Shown here: positions 6,298 to 6,851 of the stretch, piece after piece
How the letters are laid out: every line of letters starts with the position of its first letter
How positions within the stretch are numbered: position 1 is the first letter of the stretch
Origin: Brevundimonas sp.
GTDB taxonomy: Bacteria > Pseudomonadota > Alphaproteobacteria > Caulobacterales > Caulobacteraceae
Length of the DNA stretch: 6,851 bases
Assembly: GCA_012270135.1 (NCBI GenBank)
Contig: JAAXIW010000176.1
Coordinates: 1 to 6,851 of the forward strand
Direction of reading: 5' to 3'
Program-made: the position numbers and the translations under genes
Notes under the pieces: model-generated
Seen by the model: the letters and a program-made list of their open reading frames with translations, nothing else
Told to the model about the DNA's origin: nothing
Databases searched by the model: none

Positions 6298-6483
6298 CGC
6301 TCCTTCTCTTTCGTCATCCTCCGGCGAGCGTAGCGAGACCGGGGGACCCAGCGGCGCGCGAGAGCGCGACCCTGCCGGGAGCGCTCAGGCCGAACCAGCC
6401 TGCCTGAACAGATCGCCTTCGGCGCCGCTGGGTCCCCCGGTCGCTCCTGCGGAGCGCCGGAGGATGACGAAAGGTATGGAGCG
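6298..6483. repeat. 186-bp nested palindromic intergenic element
   Basis: Three perfectly paired blocks lie symmetrically about a centre near 6390: an outer 6-bp arm (6298-6303 with 6478-6483), a 19-bp arm (6308-6326 with 6455-6473) and a 21-bp arm (6337-6357 with 6422-6442). The arms are separated by 4 unpaired nt each side and then by divergent segments (10 nt left, 12 nt right). The right segment forms its own small hairpin (gctcc, tgc, ggagc at 6442-6454); the left has a direct repeat gcgag/gcgag. The 64-nt core holds further short stems such as tcaggc/gcctga. No transposase and no clear target duplication is present. The form suggests a dispersed REP/MITE-like repeat. It fills most of the 278-nt gap between the divergent MATE and carboxylase genes. 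Confidence 0.85.
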
Positions 6484-6511
6484 TGTCCCAGAACCACCCT
6501 AAACCAGCCCC

Positions 6512-6851
6512 ATGCCCAAGCTGACGTCCGCGATCGATCCGAACAGCCCCGCCTTCAAGGCCCTTGACGCCCACAACCGGCGCTTACGCGACGAGCTCCG
6601 CGAGCGGGTCGCCAAGGCGGCCCTCGGCGGGCCGGAGAAGTCGCGCGATCGCCATGTCGCCCGCGGCAAACTGCTGCCCCGCGACCGCGTCGAACGCCTG
6701 CTCGACCCCGGCTCGCCCTTCCTCGAGATCGGCCAGCTGGCCGCCTGCGACATGTACAAGGGCGAGGCCCCCGGCGCCGGCATGATCTGCGGGATCGGCC
6801 GGGTCTCGGGCCGCGAGGTGATGATCGTCGCCAATGACCCGACGGTGAAGG
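6512..6851 (+). CDS. Methylcrotonyl-CoA carboxylase carboxyltransferase (beta) subunit, N-terminal 113 codons (partial)
   Basis: The full enzyme moves carboxyl from biotin to 3-methylcrotonyl-CoA in leucine/isovalerate breakdown, working with a biotin-carrying alpha subunit expected nearby outside the window. The visible 113 residues start with an N-terminal helix rich in charged residues (18-38), then RGKLLPRDRVERLLDPGSPF (51-70), LEIGQLAACDMY (71-82), GAGMICGIGRVSGREVMIV (88-106) and ANDPTVK (107-113). These match the crotonase-like carboxyltransferase N-domain, and RGKLLPR with DPGSPFLE is typical of MCC rather than propionyl-CoA carboxylase. Geranyl-CoA carboxylase beta is an alternative. 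The ATG at 6512 has no Shine-Dalgarno. It lies 28 nt beyond the palindromic element, and a weak -10-like CTAAAC at 6499-6504 would allow a leaderless transcript. The reading frame is open to the window edge. Confidence 0.9.
   Translation, partial: MPKLTSAIDPNSPAFKALDAHNRRLRDELRERVAKAALGGPEKSRDRHVARGKLLPRDRVERLLDPGSPFLEIGQLAACDMYKGEAPGAGMICGIGRVSGREVMIVANDPTVK

Noticed and set aside
6298..6483. Insertion sequence or MITE with target duplication
   Set aside because: No transposase is encoded and the flanks show no direct duplication, so I call it only a palindromic repeat.
6234..6497. N-terminal extension of the MATE protein to 6317 or 6497
   Set aside because: The extension is encoded mostly by the palindromic element and lacks family resemblance; 451 residues from 6233 is normal length.
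6499..6834. 111-codon minus-strand open frame at the right edge
   Set aside because: It is antisense to a clear carboxyltransferase N-domain that stays open to the window edge, and it has no recognisable domain.

Overview
The window is GC-rich bacterial chromosome, with third codon positions almost all G or C. Gene order and protein style point to an alphaproteobacterium of the Caulobacterales, most likely Brevundimonas or a close relative. That assignment is inferred from the proteins, the tRNA-Tyr/tRNA-Gly/tuf order and the repeat style; no species marker was tested. Almost everything here is core or housekeeping DNA. I see no defence island, prophage, transposase or CRISPR array.

Layout. 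At the left edge, on the minus strand, lies the old translation operon tRNA-Tyr(GUA) - tRNA-Gly(UCC) - tuf; only the first 18 codons of tuf are inside. Its best promoter sits inside the start of the divergent gene rlmB (23S rRNA 2'-O-methyltransferase). rlmB is followed on the plus strand by a YjbE/TerC-family membrane protein, probably a metal (manganese) exporter. These two genes end at 2274 against a convergent minus-strand pair: metG (methionyl-tRNA synthetase), then a small DUF1801 gene that overlaps metG by 4 nt. The junction between the two blocks is a 13-bp tandem repeat carrying the stop codon of both facing genes.

Divergent from metG is a small VOC/bleomycin-resistance-like gene. 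It runs tail to tail, with only 3 nt between, into a minus-strand MATE efflux pump. Upstream of the MATE gene is a 186-bp nested palindromic element (6298-6483). On its far side, the first 113 codons of a methylcrotonyl-CoA carboxylase carboxyltransferase subunit run off the right edge.

How the genes relate. The left two thirds is largely translation machinery: EF-Tu, two tRNAs, an rRNA methylase and MetRS. The right part is small-molecule handling (VOC protein, efflux pump) and the start of leucine/isovalerate catabolism. The signals most worth a second look are non-coding: the palindromic element, the repeat that places a TAG in all six frames, and the tRNA-tuf promoter embedded in rlmB. 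I found no convincing new multi-gene system.
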